Origin: Sphagnum compactum
Taxonomy: Eukaryota > Bryophyta > Sphagnopsida > Sphagnales
Assembly: GCA_965153455.1 (NCBI GenBank)
Contig: OZ234499.1
Coordinates: 14,132,271 to 14,196,270 of the forward strand
DNA length: 64,000 nucleotides
Direction of reading: 5' to 3'
Below the pieces are notes generated by a model. That model was not told the origin of the DNA. It worked only from the letters and a program-made list of their open reading frames with translations, and did not search any database. Below, in pieces: positions 1 to 11,290 of this stretch (position 1 is the stretch's first letter; each line of letters begins with the position of its first letter). The position numbers and the translations under genes were made by a program.

Positions 1-2299
1 TGCTTGTGGGTGTAAGCATGTTAAAGTAATCCAATTTGCAATTCTTGTTTTCTTGAATGGAAGTACTCATAAAGTGAATTTTAATAGAGAAAACTTTGAA
101 ATATTTTTTAGTTTAATGATTAATTTGAAAATGCTTTTTGACTTATGTTTTATGTTCTTAATATGCATTCAGGTGAAGTTTTGAAAATGCAAGTAGACAC
201 AAGTGGTTGTTTCAAATTAATTTCAAATACATGAAAGTGGGATTTTAATTAGAATTATGGTATTTTCAAGTTGATGACACATGAAAACATATTAATTACT
301 TTAAACTTTTGCATAGTAAAATCATATTTTGCCAAGTTTTTAACTTAAAAATAACATTTTTCCTAGCTAAATTAAAATTTACTTATTACATATTTTTCTT
401 ACACTAAAGTTTTACAACTTGGTATGCAATTATTATAAATCTAATGAAGTGCATGATGGTTTCATAGTGATATTTGAAGAGGTTTTGAATTTACTTTCTT
501 ACATTTATATCTAAAATAAAATATTATAATGTCAAACTATACTATTTTGGCCTATTTTTGTATGTTTACTCCAAACATGCTAATTTATAATTTGTCAGAA
601 ACAATCCACAACATTTTGGCTCCAACAACAGTTTGAGAAAAGGGGTTCCTACTTATACACTGCCACTTTTGATGGTTATGTGTGATCTTTCAAACATAAT
701 GCATTGTATAAGGAGTATTTGAAAGGTCATACATCTAGACAAGGTTTGAATAAGAATAAACTTCATTTGTCTATAATGAGTGCCTCTAACAACCCATTGC
801 AAATGGCAATTGTTGTCACAAATCATGTTTTGAGCTTCTCCTTTACATTAAAGATGCCACATTTGGAAGGTAGAAAGGTTTTTGAATGCTGCAAATGATG
901 CGCAAATCTTCTGTTGAAGTTAGAAGGGGATTCTCACAAAGATGATTATGTTAATTTTTCTCATTCATGAATTGACATTTCACATCAACACTAAATTAGA
1001 TGCTAATGGTCACTACTACAAAATGATGGTTTCTATGTTACCAACATCATGTTTAAAATGATTACATAATCAAGATTTAAACAAAACTAATAATTTGAAA
1101 TGATTAGACATGTCCCTCATGATTAACATAAAAAACAATGTTCATTCTAACTAAAAAGTTTAGCATAATAATCACATTCACTTATTCAATTTTTGAAAAA
1201 GTGGAGTATGTGATCCATCAATGATGTTATAAACATTAGATAAATCACATGCATTCAAAAATCCATCCATAATCTTATGTGAACACGAATCATTAAATAT
1301 AAAAATATATCAACTAAATAGTTTGTCCCTAGAAATTAAAAAATCAACAACAATATCAACATAGTGACACATCATAAAACTACAACATTAAATCTATCAA
1401 CAATAATGTTTGCACTAACCCCATGAAAAAATTGATACAACACCAACCCAATGACTTTTAAAAGTTTTAATGGTGTTATAACAAACACGACAACATGACA
1501 AAAAGGTTCAACATTCTAACCAAATACATAAATGTTCCATGTGTTACATATTATGCCACTAAGAGTTTTCTATTTTTCATTTTCCAAACTCATTTGCTAA
1601 ATAACCCCTTTTCTCAAATTCGAATGTGTAGATTACCTACGTTTTCTCCACCAAATTTTACAGGGTTTAATCTCTTGATAGGAAAGATTCAATGTGCAAC
1701 GTGTTGTAATGTGTTACATATAATGAACATTATAAGTGAAAAGAGTGACATCTCAAATTTTAAAAGTAAATTTTTTACTTGAATCACTTTCACCTTCTTA
1801 CAACATCTAATTATCAAAGCTTCAACATGATCAAAAAGCAAAAAATCAATAACGTAATGCCAATTGTCACAATATTCATTATAAAGACCAATTTTGAAAT
1901 ACGAAAAATAAAAATTAGTGACAAGCTTTACACTCACAAAACCCTATTCATAAATTAAATTATGACTTGAATTCGTAGACTTCAAGGTTGCTAAATGCAT
2001 ACATATGTAATGTTCAATGATGGTGGAGACTAAACATTACATTTCACACTCATGACGATTGGCCAATAATTTGGCTTTCACTACTACAACTACTACCTAC
2101 TTCGCCCACATTGCATTTAGGGAATTTTCTAAGCTTTTTGGATTTCCAAATGCACCATCTTCTGCACACTTTCTTCATGCACAATTCCATTTCTTACTCC
2201 CTTCTTCATTATGAATGCTTAGCAAAAAGTGGACTTAAAAAGCTTAGACAAATAGCCTATTGAAGGCCAAGTATCATCTTATGAACCATGATGTTATAA
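1..2299. other. AT-rich intergenic DNA, no gene seen
   Basis: This stretch is strongly AT-rich with only short, low-complexity reading frames that resemble no protein family I know. I see no splice-site-bounded coding block, no RNA gene and no clear repeat array. Composition becomes less AT-rich from about 2.1 kb onward, toward the possible decayed gene at 2.9-3.6 kb. Confidence 0.5.
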
Positions 2300-2879
2300 A
2301 CCCTCTTCTTGTTTCTGGAGGAGAGTACTATTTGGCATAGGCACTTCGCTCTCTACAGCTAATTCAATACATTCTACTTTACGGTCTTGAACTCCAAATT
2401 GCAAATCCATTTCAAATTTTTGCCTTAGGGTCCCTCAACTATAGTTTGCAATAGTTATGGCTTTGATTGAAGTACCTTGACAACTTCAACACACCACACA
2501 ACCATTTAGAGCATGCTTTCGATACGCTTCCCCACATAGGCAGGCATTATAGCACAGACAGTTTATTATCCACAAGTGGATCATTTTGCAACTCTGGCTA
2601 GCAAGGTTCTCTACTGAACTCTACACCAACATGAAAATCACCATCCTTTTTTTTATTGAGTGAAGACCAATGGTCACCTGCCCTTCTAAGGCAATTGAAT
2701 AAAGTAATTCCCAATTATTGCCTATCAAGTTGCCATATTGCAATCAAACAAACATCCTTACATGCTAAAAGCTGAGTCCTGCATCTTCGGTATTGCTTCA
2801 CCTTATTGAGAACATGACAGAAATGCTGTGGACTCAAGACATCAACAAACAAGTCTCATATGACCAATAGACAGTATCA

Positions 2880-3625
2880 AGAACCTTCTTGTAACTCTTG
2901 TGTATCATATGCACATCATCTTGAAGGAATTCTGCACCAAATCGACAATATGGCCAAGAAATCTGACACACCATCGTAATTGTGAGTCTCTCCTGCAAAC
3001 AAGACAACAGGTCATTCGTATAGGTGATGAGAAGAAAACCTGGCAGCCTGAAAATTGAATTGCATCATGAGCTCTTTCACCTTTGGAGCATCCATAATGA
3101 TGGCAGTGCTGGCAGCCCTGCAAGGTCCTGGTTCCTTTTCTGTAAGTGTACAACCGAAGGAGTTAAGTGTACTAGTATTACCTCCTCAGTCCTCCATGCC
3201 TGAGCTGCTGCTGTAGCTATGTGTGGACCAAACAAGAGCTGCAAGCTCAATCCTGCCTACAACCAGGAAGAAACTTGTCTCAAGTAGGACTCCAGAGAAC
3301 TCCAAAAAACTATGATGACCATCAGTTAAGGGTGTGACGAACCCAAGTACAAAATTGGCTTGAAATCCTAAGAACAACCCTGTGAAGTTGTAACAGCATA
3401 ATTCATGATGTGACAAACCATATGATTTAGCAGGACACAAATATTGATGTCCAAATTAAAAACTGCCAAAAGAATTGCAAGAAAGAGGTTCTTCTGAACC
3501 GAATCTATCTTGTACATACCTGGGTCAAGACAGGGTTGCCAGCATCTGCAAAAATGCTCCAAGACATGGAGATTCTTCAGATACCCCATTTGTGGCTAAC
3601 TCTGCACACTTGTGTTGCTACCGAC
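2880..3625 (-). pseudogene. Possible decayed or non-coding multi-exon gene fragment
   Basis: I do not recognise a family. On the minus strand, short protein-like blocks lie between plausible splice sites. One block near 3605-3530 reads roughly ELATNGVSEESPCLGAFLQ and is followed by a stop, then an AG|GTATGT donor. A second near 3255-3181 reads LQLLFGPHIATAAAQAWRTE and ends at a GAG|GTAATA donor. A third near 3122-3025 reads IIMDAPKVKELMMQFNFQAA and is followed by a short GT...TTGCAG intron of about 48 bp. These blocks look like helical-repeat protein sequence. The in-frame stop and lack of a joined reading frame suggest a pseudogene, a non-coding transcript, or a gene whose exons I cannot join. 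It lies head-to-head with the DUF1992 gene starting at 3801. Confidence 0.25.
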
Positions 3626-3800
3626 TGCATTAGGTGTCAGTGCTGTGTTAGATGGTTTGTTTGATGAGGACTCTGATTAGGGTTTCCTAGGGTTTCCTTG
3701 TGATCGATCAGACGTGCCATTGTCCTGGTGTTGTTGTTGTTATTGCGCGAGTTTCTTGTTGTTGTGTTTTTGATGGAACGACGACGGTCGTTCCATCGCA

Positions 3801-5444
3801 ATGCTCGTAGCGGGCTGTGTGTCCATGGCAACAACAATTTCTGCATGCTTGTTTTCTTGCGTCCGCGTGTCTAACACAAGCCGCCGGATTTGTCGTTGTA
3901 TGATTTCTGGGGAAGTCTGGCGTGTATCATGTGCGGCGTCGTCGTTCTCCAGTGTTTCCGACGACAGGGACAAATCGTTGTTTGGGGACGACGCGTTAAA
4001 GCTCGGCAATAATAATAAGACGAAGAAGAAAGCGGCTGCCGCATCCAAGAATGTGGCAGAGAGGATTCGAGTAGTGTTTGAGAGGCTCCATGAGTTGAGA
4101 CTGCCCCCGGAGCTTCGTGGTCGCCATGACTTCGTCAGGTACAGGGGTTCTGTTCTTTGCTCTTCCTCATGCAGATGTCAATACAGTAGGGTTTGACCTA
4201 ATCCGGATCTTGAGCTTGTTGCCGCTTTTGCTGCTGATCCAGGCTAAGAGAGCTTGCCGTGCTTTCTGGCTATTCATATTCAGTTTGGGACATGTGCCAC
4301 TGTTTTTTGTTTTTTTCCTATTCTGTTTTGGGGAATTGTCACTAAGATGATGAATAGGAAAGCTCAGATACGAGGAGTGCATTTGTTCTGAATGGTGTTA
4401 GATTTGCTCGAATACTGGCCATGCTTGAATGATGTGTTCACATGATTTCTTTGGTATGTGATGAATGGTATTGGCCCAGTGTTTTTGCTCTTTGAGCATA
4501 ATTTTGTTCATGTATCTGGAGGTTGTTTTGTTCTAGAAGAGGCAAGTTTCTTTTTTGAATGGTATTGGCCCAGTGTTTTTGCTCTTTGAGCATAATTTTG
4601 TTCATGTATCTGGAGGTTGTTTTGTTCTAGAAGAGGCAAGTTTCTTTTTTGCTTTTCTTTCTTGAGAATTTGTAGAGGGTTTGGTCATGTGGTACTGTAG
4701 GTCAGAGGCAGACTTGATGAATGTGGTGGAGCAGCGCATACAGCATTCACAGCGAGAAGGAGACTTTGAGAATTTGTCTGGAAAGGGGAAACCCTTGGAG
4801 ATTGTGGGTAACCCCCATGCAGACCCAGATGAGGACATAGCTTACAGGGTTCTTGCCAAGAATGGGTTTGCTCCGGAGTGGGTTGAGCTGAACAAAGATA
4901 TTAGGTTTCGGATTTGGAGATGGCGGGCTGCACTGAGGTTGGCATGGCAGCAGCAGCAGGAAGACACACAGAGAGATGAGTGCGAAAAGCAGCAAAAGTG
5001 GACAACTTTGCTCATGCAATTTGAAGAGGAATTGCAGGATGTAAATCGCAAGGTCTTTCTCAACATCCTTTATACCTGTATACCTGTAAATTCTCTTCTG
5101 AATTAGTTTCAATGAGAATGCCCTCCATCACTGAACTTGGGTGCTTGTCAAAATACAGATCTGGAAAGCAATATAAGCTCGATAAAGTTTCTAAGAGTAT
5201 CCATTGTCTTTTCAGATTCCTGAGGAAATTCTAGAAGCCCCAGTAGAAACTACCCAAAGGTCTTTAAGTGAACACTTTATGGAAGCTATTCAGTGTTGAG
5301 TGACAATGCTCCCTTCTGCTGCAGGTGTTACGATACAACTTAATTGTCCCCTTTGGTCGTCAAATATTTGGGTACAAGCTGGAGAAAGAGCTGCAACGAC
5401 TGCATGATGAAGCTAAAGAAAAAAGATCCTCATCTGATAATTAG
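3801..5444 (+). CDS. DUF1992 (DNAJC28-type conserved domain) protein, four exons
   Basis: Proposed exons are 3801-4138, 4701-5052, 5216-5242 and 5325-5444. Phases agree and give about 278 residues. Exon 2 carries the DUF1992 core: an E-R-I-like helix, the motif FENLSGKGKPL, then GFAPEWVELNKDIR, which matches the family signature NLPGxGKPL ... PPWVELxKEI. The last exon encodes RYNLIVPFGRQIFGYKLEKE, the usual C-terminal block. There is no J domain, so this is the stand-alone DUF1992 form. Its biochemical role is not established; vertebrate DNAJC28 carries the same domain. The N terminus (MATTISACLFSCVRV from Met9 at 3825, then Arg- and Ser-rich) looks like an organelle transit peptide, and either Met1 or Met9 could be the start. 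The 27-bp third exon, with donor CCA|GTAGAA, is the least certain part. A 94-bp perfect duplication sits in intron 1. Confidence 0.8.
4463..4651. repeat. Perfect 94-bp tandem duplication in intron 1 of the DUF1992 gene
   Basis: Copy 1 is 4463-4556 and copy 2 is 4557-4650. Both begin GAATGGTATTGGCCCAGTG and end in GGCAAGTTTCTTTTTT. I read no differences between them, so the duplication is recent or an assembly artefact. It lies just before the exon 2 acceptor at 4700, so it duplicates pyrimidine-rich sequence near the branch-point region. Confidence 0.95.
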
Positions 5445-5918
5445 CAAGATGGAGTTGATATTTGAGAGATGAAACATATGCAATTTGTATTAGATTTTTG
5501 AAGTGTTTGTCTACATCTTTGTGTACATCAATTCAAAATGCTAGTAATTATGTGTCCACCTTAATTCAACCATAACTCATGCAAAAATACATTTGAAACC
5601 ATCAATAACTGGTATGCTAAATTGCCATACATGTTATAAAGATGTGGTATTTATGATTTTTCACATGAACCTACAAGCATGATTTTCACTTCCATTGAAG
5701 AGACATTCACCATGTCATGAAACATGAATAGATTTGAGATGAAGTAACAAGAACTGATCTTAATCCATGCCTTTCCTTGGAGTCTTCATAATACAGAAAC
5801 ATCACAACTGAAGCTGGCCATGGCATTTGATCATTATAAGATTGAAAACATTTGATCTTGCAAATATTTTAAATAGATCAGCACTACAAATGATCACCCT
5901 TATTCACTTATCGGGGCA
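5445..5918. other. Intergenic spacer between convergent genes
   Basis: AT-rich spacer holding the 3' ends of the DUF1992 gene (+) and the SMP-30-like gene (-), which run tail-to-tail. No coding sequence is seen. It presumably contains both 3' UTRs and polyadenylation signals. Confidence 0.6.
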
Positions 5919-7427
5919 TTATTTGTTGTGACATGAACCTGATGGGCAATGGGTAGGTTGTGGGCAAGGTGAACATGGCTTAGGACATGGGCATGAACTT
6001 GAGGGTGGTGGACACACACAGGGACAAGGCCTGTAATTATATTGTTTTTTCAACGCCCCCTGAAAGCATGTCTTCAACCACAAAATGTTTCCACTTTGAG
6101 GATATTGACACATATCAACACCTAAATGGGCTGAAGTGATCAACAATTCATCCAAATTGTTCCCATACCAAACAGGTTGGGTAGGTCGTTTAACTGGAAG
6201 ATCCATGACTAAGTCAACACAGCCTTCAGGAGAAATTCGTACGAGCTTGTTTCCATCAAAAAAACACACCCAAAGGAATCCATTGTTGTCTATGGTGGCT
6301 CCATCAGGTACTCCTTGAAAGCAACATGATGTATCCATGAATAACCGTCGATTGCATGGTGTACCTGATTCTTCTTCGTAATCCCACACATAGATTTTTT
6401 TCATTGAACTATCTCCACAATATCTGTTCAAATTGAGCCAACAAACATTTTGGCACAATTTTAGCATTGAAACAAAAATCAACATAGGAAAACCACATGA
6501 ACTCAGTGTGTGGATAATTAGGATTGAGAATGTTTGTGTTTTTGGTTGGATTGACATTATGTTGAGAAGTGTGATTCAAGCTCGTTGATCTACTATAGAG
6601 GTGCCCACACCCTCCTTGTGCTACAATTATCTTAAAATGCAAAAGAATGTGTGCAAGTGTATCAAAAATGGGTATCATCTAGGAAATATCTAGCATGGCC
6701 TCTCTAGTGCTTTGAACCCATAATCACTTATCCGAAAACTGCCATGAGTAGTGGCTTGCAATGGGCTATAGTGTTGAACAACTTGACAAATGTCATAGGG
6801 CCCTCACAAAAATGCATTCCAAAATCAACTATTCTACCTCATTTGGAGCATGGTCAAAAGTTGTAAAGCAGGAACTTTTTCGTTTTTCCTAATGAAGGAT
6901 GCAAAGGATGGTTGTTGCTATAACTATGTGAGGTTTTCGGTGATGAGATGTGCTTACAGGAGCTTGTTGTTGGGGCTCCAAAGGAGGCCATTTGTGCAAC
7001 ATATGTTGTCAATGACACGGGTCGCAGTGCACCCATCAGTCTCCAGTCGATATATTTCCCCAGGTCTAGTCTCATCTGTTTTGAACAACCTGCCAGCCCA
7101 GAAGCGACCCCGAGAGTCACAAGCACCATCATTCATACGCCATCCAGTATTCACCCCATATGGGGTAGCCAGCATGTGAAACCTACATTCTTGAAAATTC
7201 CACATTCCAAAGCCATCCTCAACAGCCATGACGAGTCCCTCGCCATTTGAACATAGAGCCATTGCTCCTACCATGGTGCCCACACAGTAATCCTTGCGGG
7301 ACTTGGATGGCACATGGAGCATATGCATTGTCTTCTTCAAAATGTCCACATAGTAGTAATGTTGTGTGCATGGATCCCAAATTCCAGATTTGCCGACTTC
7401 TGCACCAGCTTCATAGAATATTTTCAT
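5919..7427 (-). CDS. SMP-30/gluconolactonase/regucalcin-like protein, two coding exons
   Basis: Exons are 7427-6958 and 6423-5919, joined by a GTAAGC donor and an ACAG acceptor. Together they encode 324 residues, near the family's ~300. Family marks in order are: the N-terminal strand GIWDPCTQHYYYVDI; RMNDGACDSRGRFWAGRL around residue 95; TNGLLWSP with metal-ligand Asn146; and VPDGATIDNNGFLW with metal-ligand Asp197. The fold is a six-bladed propeller that binds one divalent metal and hydrolyses sugar lactones. The third ligand, Glu in the usual GEGPVW or GESPVW motif, is Lys13 here (codon 7391-7389), so lactonase activity is doubtful. The last ~37 residues form a Cys/Pro-rich tail. The ATG follows a sequence resembling a splice acceptor (TTCCTGTAG), so an upstream 5' UTR exon or a longer N terminus is possible. 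Confidence 0.85.
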
Positions 7428-8330
7428 CTACAGGAATCCCACCCCACCCCACATTCAACCTCATTTCTGTAAATTTTTTTGTCTTCTCCTCCATGCAAGC
7501 AATCAAAACACATACCATTGAGATTGCGAAGAAAACTCTGCAAAATTGGTTTGCATGTGCAGATCAACACCTCCCATTCTATTAGAGCTTGCCATGCAAA
7601 GTCCCCCTCCATCAAACCCACCCAACAAAATTGCATGGATGTCACATGGCACGATGAAGATGTTGTCATGATCTGATGATGATGTTTGCCAAGATCCTAC
7701 AAGGATAACAAATCTACATGCACTAGCAATGGCAGACTCTCGCAAGACTCTCAACTTTTTCTTTTCCTAATCGGTGGAACAAACCTAATTGAGCCACATT
7801 GGAGATGACCCTTTCTTTTTATGGAGGAGAAGTCTACAAGGGAGCTCTCTAAAAGAAGCATTGCGAGGAGAATCAAGACCACCCACCTGGATAATTCTTC
7901 CAAACAAATGGCTGTAGAGAGTTTGGTTGGAAGTGGCTGAAATGTCTTGGAGAATTGAGGGTCGAAGTGTCACAAGTTGCACATTGAGGACTCAAAAAAG
8001 TAGCACAAGAACAGGCCTGCCAATCTCATAATAAAAAAAATTCTTCCTCATTAGCTCCTTGTTCCCCTTACCTTAACGAAGACTGCCATCAGCTGCTGTT
8101 GCGAGGAGAGGCCATGAGAAGCTAGAACAGCATGGAGCAATGGAAGAGCTTTTGCTTGGTGTCTGTTGAAGCGAAGTTCCACTACAGTGTCGTTCTGTAT
8201 CACCCCCTGGCCCAGTTCCAGTTAGTGTGTATACCCGCCTTTCTTTAGAGCATCTCCAGTGGTGCTCAATATTTGATCCCGCAGAGTAAAATTGGATGAA
8301 CAAAAGCGAAAACATTCCCGTTTGGCTCAC
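7428..8330 (-). other. Probable upstream noncoding exon and intron of the SMP-30-like gene
   Basis: The region has higher GC than the DNA beyond it. On the minus strand there is a plausible exon end at about 8075 with donor AAG|GTAAGG, and an acceptor TTCCTGTAG immediately before the ATG at 7427. Reading frames here resemble no protein. A 5' UTR exon with a ~640-bp intron would fit, but this is inference without transcript evidence. Confidence 0.3.
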
Positions 8331-8530
8331 GAAAATGGTCTTGGCTCAGCATAATTGAACACTTTGGGGTGGCTGGTAATAGGATCAGCTACCTTGTGCA
8401 CCTGCTGAAAAGGGTGCAACGAATATGATCTGATCTGACTGCTGGTCACTGTTTCTGATTGGTTCATCATAATGATTGGTCCAGGTGGTTTGCTATTAGT
8501 ACTCCCCAACCTATTTGCTGTCCCGGTTTC

Positions 8531-10754
8531 AGTTTTAGGGGTGGGGTAGTAAAAAAGTAATAACTAAACTTGGATGTGAAAAACATTCAACCTGTTGGAA
8601 CTCATTGTCCAAATATGGCAACTTCTGATATTTTTTCCCCTCAAAATATATATCCCTTTCTAAACTTCACACCAGACTTTTTTCTTGTCACTCTGATGCA
8701 AAAATTCACCCTAAAAAAACATTAGTTGGAATGAATATTGGGTCTAGACTATTTTATTATTTTTTAAAAACTCTTTAAAACCGGTTGCGGTTATTTCAAA
8801 AACTCAAAGAAAATCATGAAAGAACTGAGCTAACCACTATGGTTACGAGGGAACTAGAACCTAATGGGAAGGTGTTCCTACCCACCAACCATCCATCCCT
8901 CAATGGTGCATTGTTCACTTTGGCCACAACTATGGACAAGGTATTATTATCATGGCCTAGGGTTATCATCCACATTGACAATTTTAATTTTTTTTTCCCC
9001 CCATAAAAATCAATTCCTTCTTTAGGTTTAGAAATATTGCATTTTCATTATCAATAGAAATCTACTATTATAATTTCATAGGAGGTTATTAAATTATTCA
9101 AGCCATAGCTTGCCATAACTATGACAATTATCAACACCTTTAAGTCATATTCTCATGAAAAAAAATTCAATATTTAAAGGTATAATTAATATGAAAACTA
9201 ACCCTAGGACAAGCCTTAGAACAACCTATTGTCAAGTTGTAGGTGACAATATGCACCTTACATAGTCTCAAGTTTCCAAATTACCTTTTTAGCTTTAATC
9301 TGGCAACTTGTCTAGTGATAGGAGGTTGAAAGGAACAACTATGCTATGCTATTCAAAAACAAGAAAATAACTTCATTGTGTGTTTATATGTTTTGTTTGC
9401 TTACTCTTCATGAAAGATATGATGTTATGGAAGATGGTTGGCAATGTGAATTTTGTTGAGGTGGGTGATGTGTTCAAAAGGATGGATTTGAAGAGGCATA
9501 TTTTGATTTAAAGGTGGTGCTTTGTGAAGTGAGAGAAGTTAAGGTTTTTGACTTGATGTTTTGGGATTGGAGGCAAAGAAAGCTAAGTATTCTCTAGGTG
9601 TGGTGTTTAGCATTTTGGAGTTTTGGAAATTTTTGCTATTTTTGGATTCGTAGATAGGTCTTGTGATGGTCATTGTGAAGAATGCCCATAGCCAATGCCT
9701 TCATTGAAGTTGTCCCTAGAGTTTTCATAATTTTCATTGCTTAGGGAAGTTTAGGGATTAGGAGATTGAGGTAGAATCATGAATAAAGTATCAAGAGATG
9801 GTGGGTGTGATGAAAAACCCTAAGGGATTGTGGAGCTTGTTTAAGTTGGCATCATGTTCTTAAGTTTAACATGCTTAAAAATTGGGAATTTGGGATTATG
9901 GAGAAGTTGATAGGTGAAGGGAAATGAGACCCAAGTTTTCGAGAACTCCAAGTGGGAAAATTGTTATGTTATGTGTGTGATGGATTGTTTAGAATTTTGG
10001 GGATCAATGGTTACAAATGGGTGGTAATAGTCTCTCTTGTCAAAACTTTAGAAAAAAAGACACCTTTGCATGGGATGCTACATTTGGATGATCATACTCT
10101 GTTTTTAGGGATATATGGGGTTAAACTTAACATATAAATTTACGATGTCAATTTAAGACTAGATAGCGGAAGAGATAGTTCAGAATGATTTGATCCATTA
10201 GATCCTATAAAATTGAAGTGGTGGTCTAATTTCAATTTTAAAAGTGCAAAATCCTAATTTTAGAATTGACATTCTCATTTTGTAAATTTAAAGGCATAAT
10301 GAAACATTTACTTCTTTTGTGAGACAATTTGATTGGTGAATTATTTATTTGAGCATCATTCCTTGAATCCATATACAAATCAGAATAGGAAATATATATC
10401 TTAGTTTCCTCCTCTTGTCTTTTTACTACACACTGTCATTAAACATTTTTAAAATATGGATAAAAATGAAAAGGTGGGTTTATTTCAATGTCAGATGTAT
10501 TCATTACATTTAATTCTTATTTACTCAAATGTTCCTATAATACATTAGAAACATTGTTGTACAAGTTCACCAAACATTTTCAATTTCAACTTAATATTTT
10601 AGAATATGTAAAAATTAAACATTAATCATGGTTTTCAATAAGTTGCATCATACAATTTTTTTTTGTGTGCACATCATTTGAAAAAATGGAATATATAACT
10701 TCCCCTTAGGTTTCAACTTATTTTCTTGTAGTTTGATCATGTTGCTAAATAAAA
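8531..10754. other. Intergenic DNA, no gene seen
   Basis: AT-rich stretch with short reading frames that resemble no known family. A G/T-rich stretch at about 9.4-9.9 kb gave no alignable protein motif in any frame. No transposon or RNA gene was recognised. Confidence 0.5.
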
Positions 10755-11290
10755 GCATGATTAATTGACTTGATTTTGACATTTTAGAATGTCCCCATCT
10801 TACATTGGTTAATTTTTTTGCAATTATGGTAATTATCAAACTATAAATTCTATTATTATCCATTACGATTTCAATTAAATTTATTGGTAAACCATCGTAT
10901 AAATATCATTAGACATGTGATTGGCCAAAAAATCTATGTAAAAGTTTGGGATTTTCAACGTGAAAGGGAAAAAATGATGAAAAATGACAAAAATATTACA
11001 TTTCAGATTTTTTTCATTATAATTTCTTGTTATTTGGAAAGTTTCAATCCATCTTTTTTTCAAAAATTTCATTTGAGACATACTTTAAAAAATTTAATTT
11101 TGACATTACTATGACATAATTTTTGAGTTCACATTTCTAATTTTATATGCATCACATACATAGTGTCATCATTTCAAAAGTCCATTATGAATCTACTCTT
11201 CTTTTAGTACTCATCAATATTCAACATGATTCTCACTAAATTCTATTACAACATGCATCATTGAAAATCGACAATGTTAATGTTAAATAC
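10755..11290. repeat. Dispersed ~540-bp repeat, copy 1
   Basis: This segment is collinear with 13031-13573. Shared landmarks in order are: GACATTTT near the left end; AGACATGTGATTGG; an AATGATGAAAAATGA-like block; CATTACTATGACATA followed by TTTTTGAGTTCAC; TCATTTCAAAAGTC; and AATGTTAAATA at the right end. Many substitutions and small indels separate the copies. No coding capacity is seen. It is an unclassified, old, AT-rich repeat. Confidence 0.75.

Noticed and set aside
8327-8509. MGSTNS-type N-myristoylation-like start upstream of the SMP-30 gene
   Set aside because: The initiating codon is TTG, not ATG, and the frame has no continuation into the SMP-30 exons.
9410-9560. PPR-like phrase on the plus strand (GNVNFVEVGDVFKRMD)
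   Set aside because: Only one weak unit without flanking repeats, and the frame closes soon after.
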